Part shown: in pieces, positions 6,005 to 6,038 of the stretch | Layout: every line of letters begins with the position of its first letter | Numbering within the stretch: the first letter of the stretch is position 1 | DNA from: Deltaproteobacteria bacterium | GTDB lineage: Bacteria; Desulfobacterota; Desulfarculia; Adiutricales; Adiutricaceae | Length of the DNA stretch: 6,038 bases | Assembly (NCBI GenBank): GCA_031279525.1 | Contig: JAITIH010000064.1 | Location: 1 to 6,038, forward strand | Direction: 5' to 3' | Notes under the pieces: model-generated | The model's database searches: none | The model's input: the letters and a program-made list of their open reading frames with translations, nothing else | What the model was told of the DNA's origin: nothing | Translations under genes and position numbers: made by a program

Positions 6005-6038
6005 CCAGGGGTGGGTCCCAGGGCCTTGTCCGGGGCGG

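Overview
The window is about 60% GC by impression and holds two leftward (minus-strand) genes, followed by more than 1.1 kb of gene-free, repeat-rich DNA on the right. The style suggests a proteobacterium-like, Gram-negative organism, most probably a member of the Desulfobacterota (former Deltaproteobacteria). Three things point that way: a signal-peptided, multi-pass inner-membrane protein with large periplasmic parts, Shine-Dalgarno sites before both starts, and a small inverted-repeat element ending in TTTTTGCGAGACCATCAA, which I remember from deltaproteobacterial genomes. This placement is inference and was not searched.

Positions 1-3468 (minus) are one uninterrupted frame of 1156 codons that runs off the left edge. 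I checked it codon by codon and found no stop. It encodes a very large membrane protein: signal peptide, Trp-rich and beta-rich periplasmic region of about 470 residues, a four-helix membrane block, a second soluble stretch, a fifth helix, a Pro/Gly repeat linker encoded by a 24-bp tandem repeat, a sixth helix, and a C-terminal beta-rich region. It resembles a family of large proteobacterial conserved hypothetical proteins known to me only as unnamed.

Positions 3469-3897 are intergenic. They contain a convincing leftward sigma-70-type promoter (TTGTCA, 17 bp, TATAAA), which implies a leader of about 260 nt. The leader carries a pair of 11-bp direct repeats and a run of 41 consecutive A/T bases.

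Positions 3898-4920 (minus) encode a TerY-like protein: an N-terminal von Willebrand factor A domain with an intact metal-binding MIDAS site, and a C-terminal cysteine-rich metal-binding domain. In other genomes this long form is linked to PP2C phosphatases and protein kinases of Ter-type stress systems. Neither partner is in this window, and the DNA upstream is non-coding for at least 1.1 kb, so the gene looks like an orphan here.

Positions 4921-6038 hold no credible gene. They contain a nested inverted repeat upstream of terY, a short heptamer cluster, a 95-bp inverted-repeat-bounded element, a 161-bp array with a 7-bp period organised into 28-bp higher-order units, about 425 bp of featureless GC-rich DNA, and a six-copy 13-bp tandem repeat near the right edge. 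No complete, clearly new multi-gene system is visible. The most distinctive items are the membrane protein, the orphan TerY, and the repeat-rich block.
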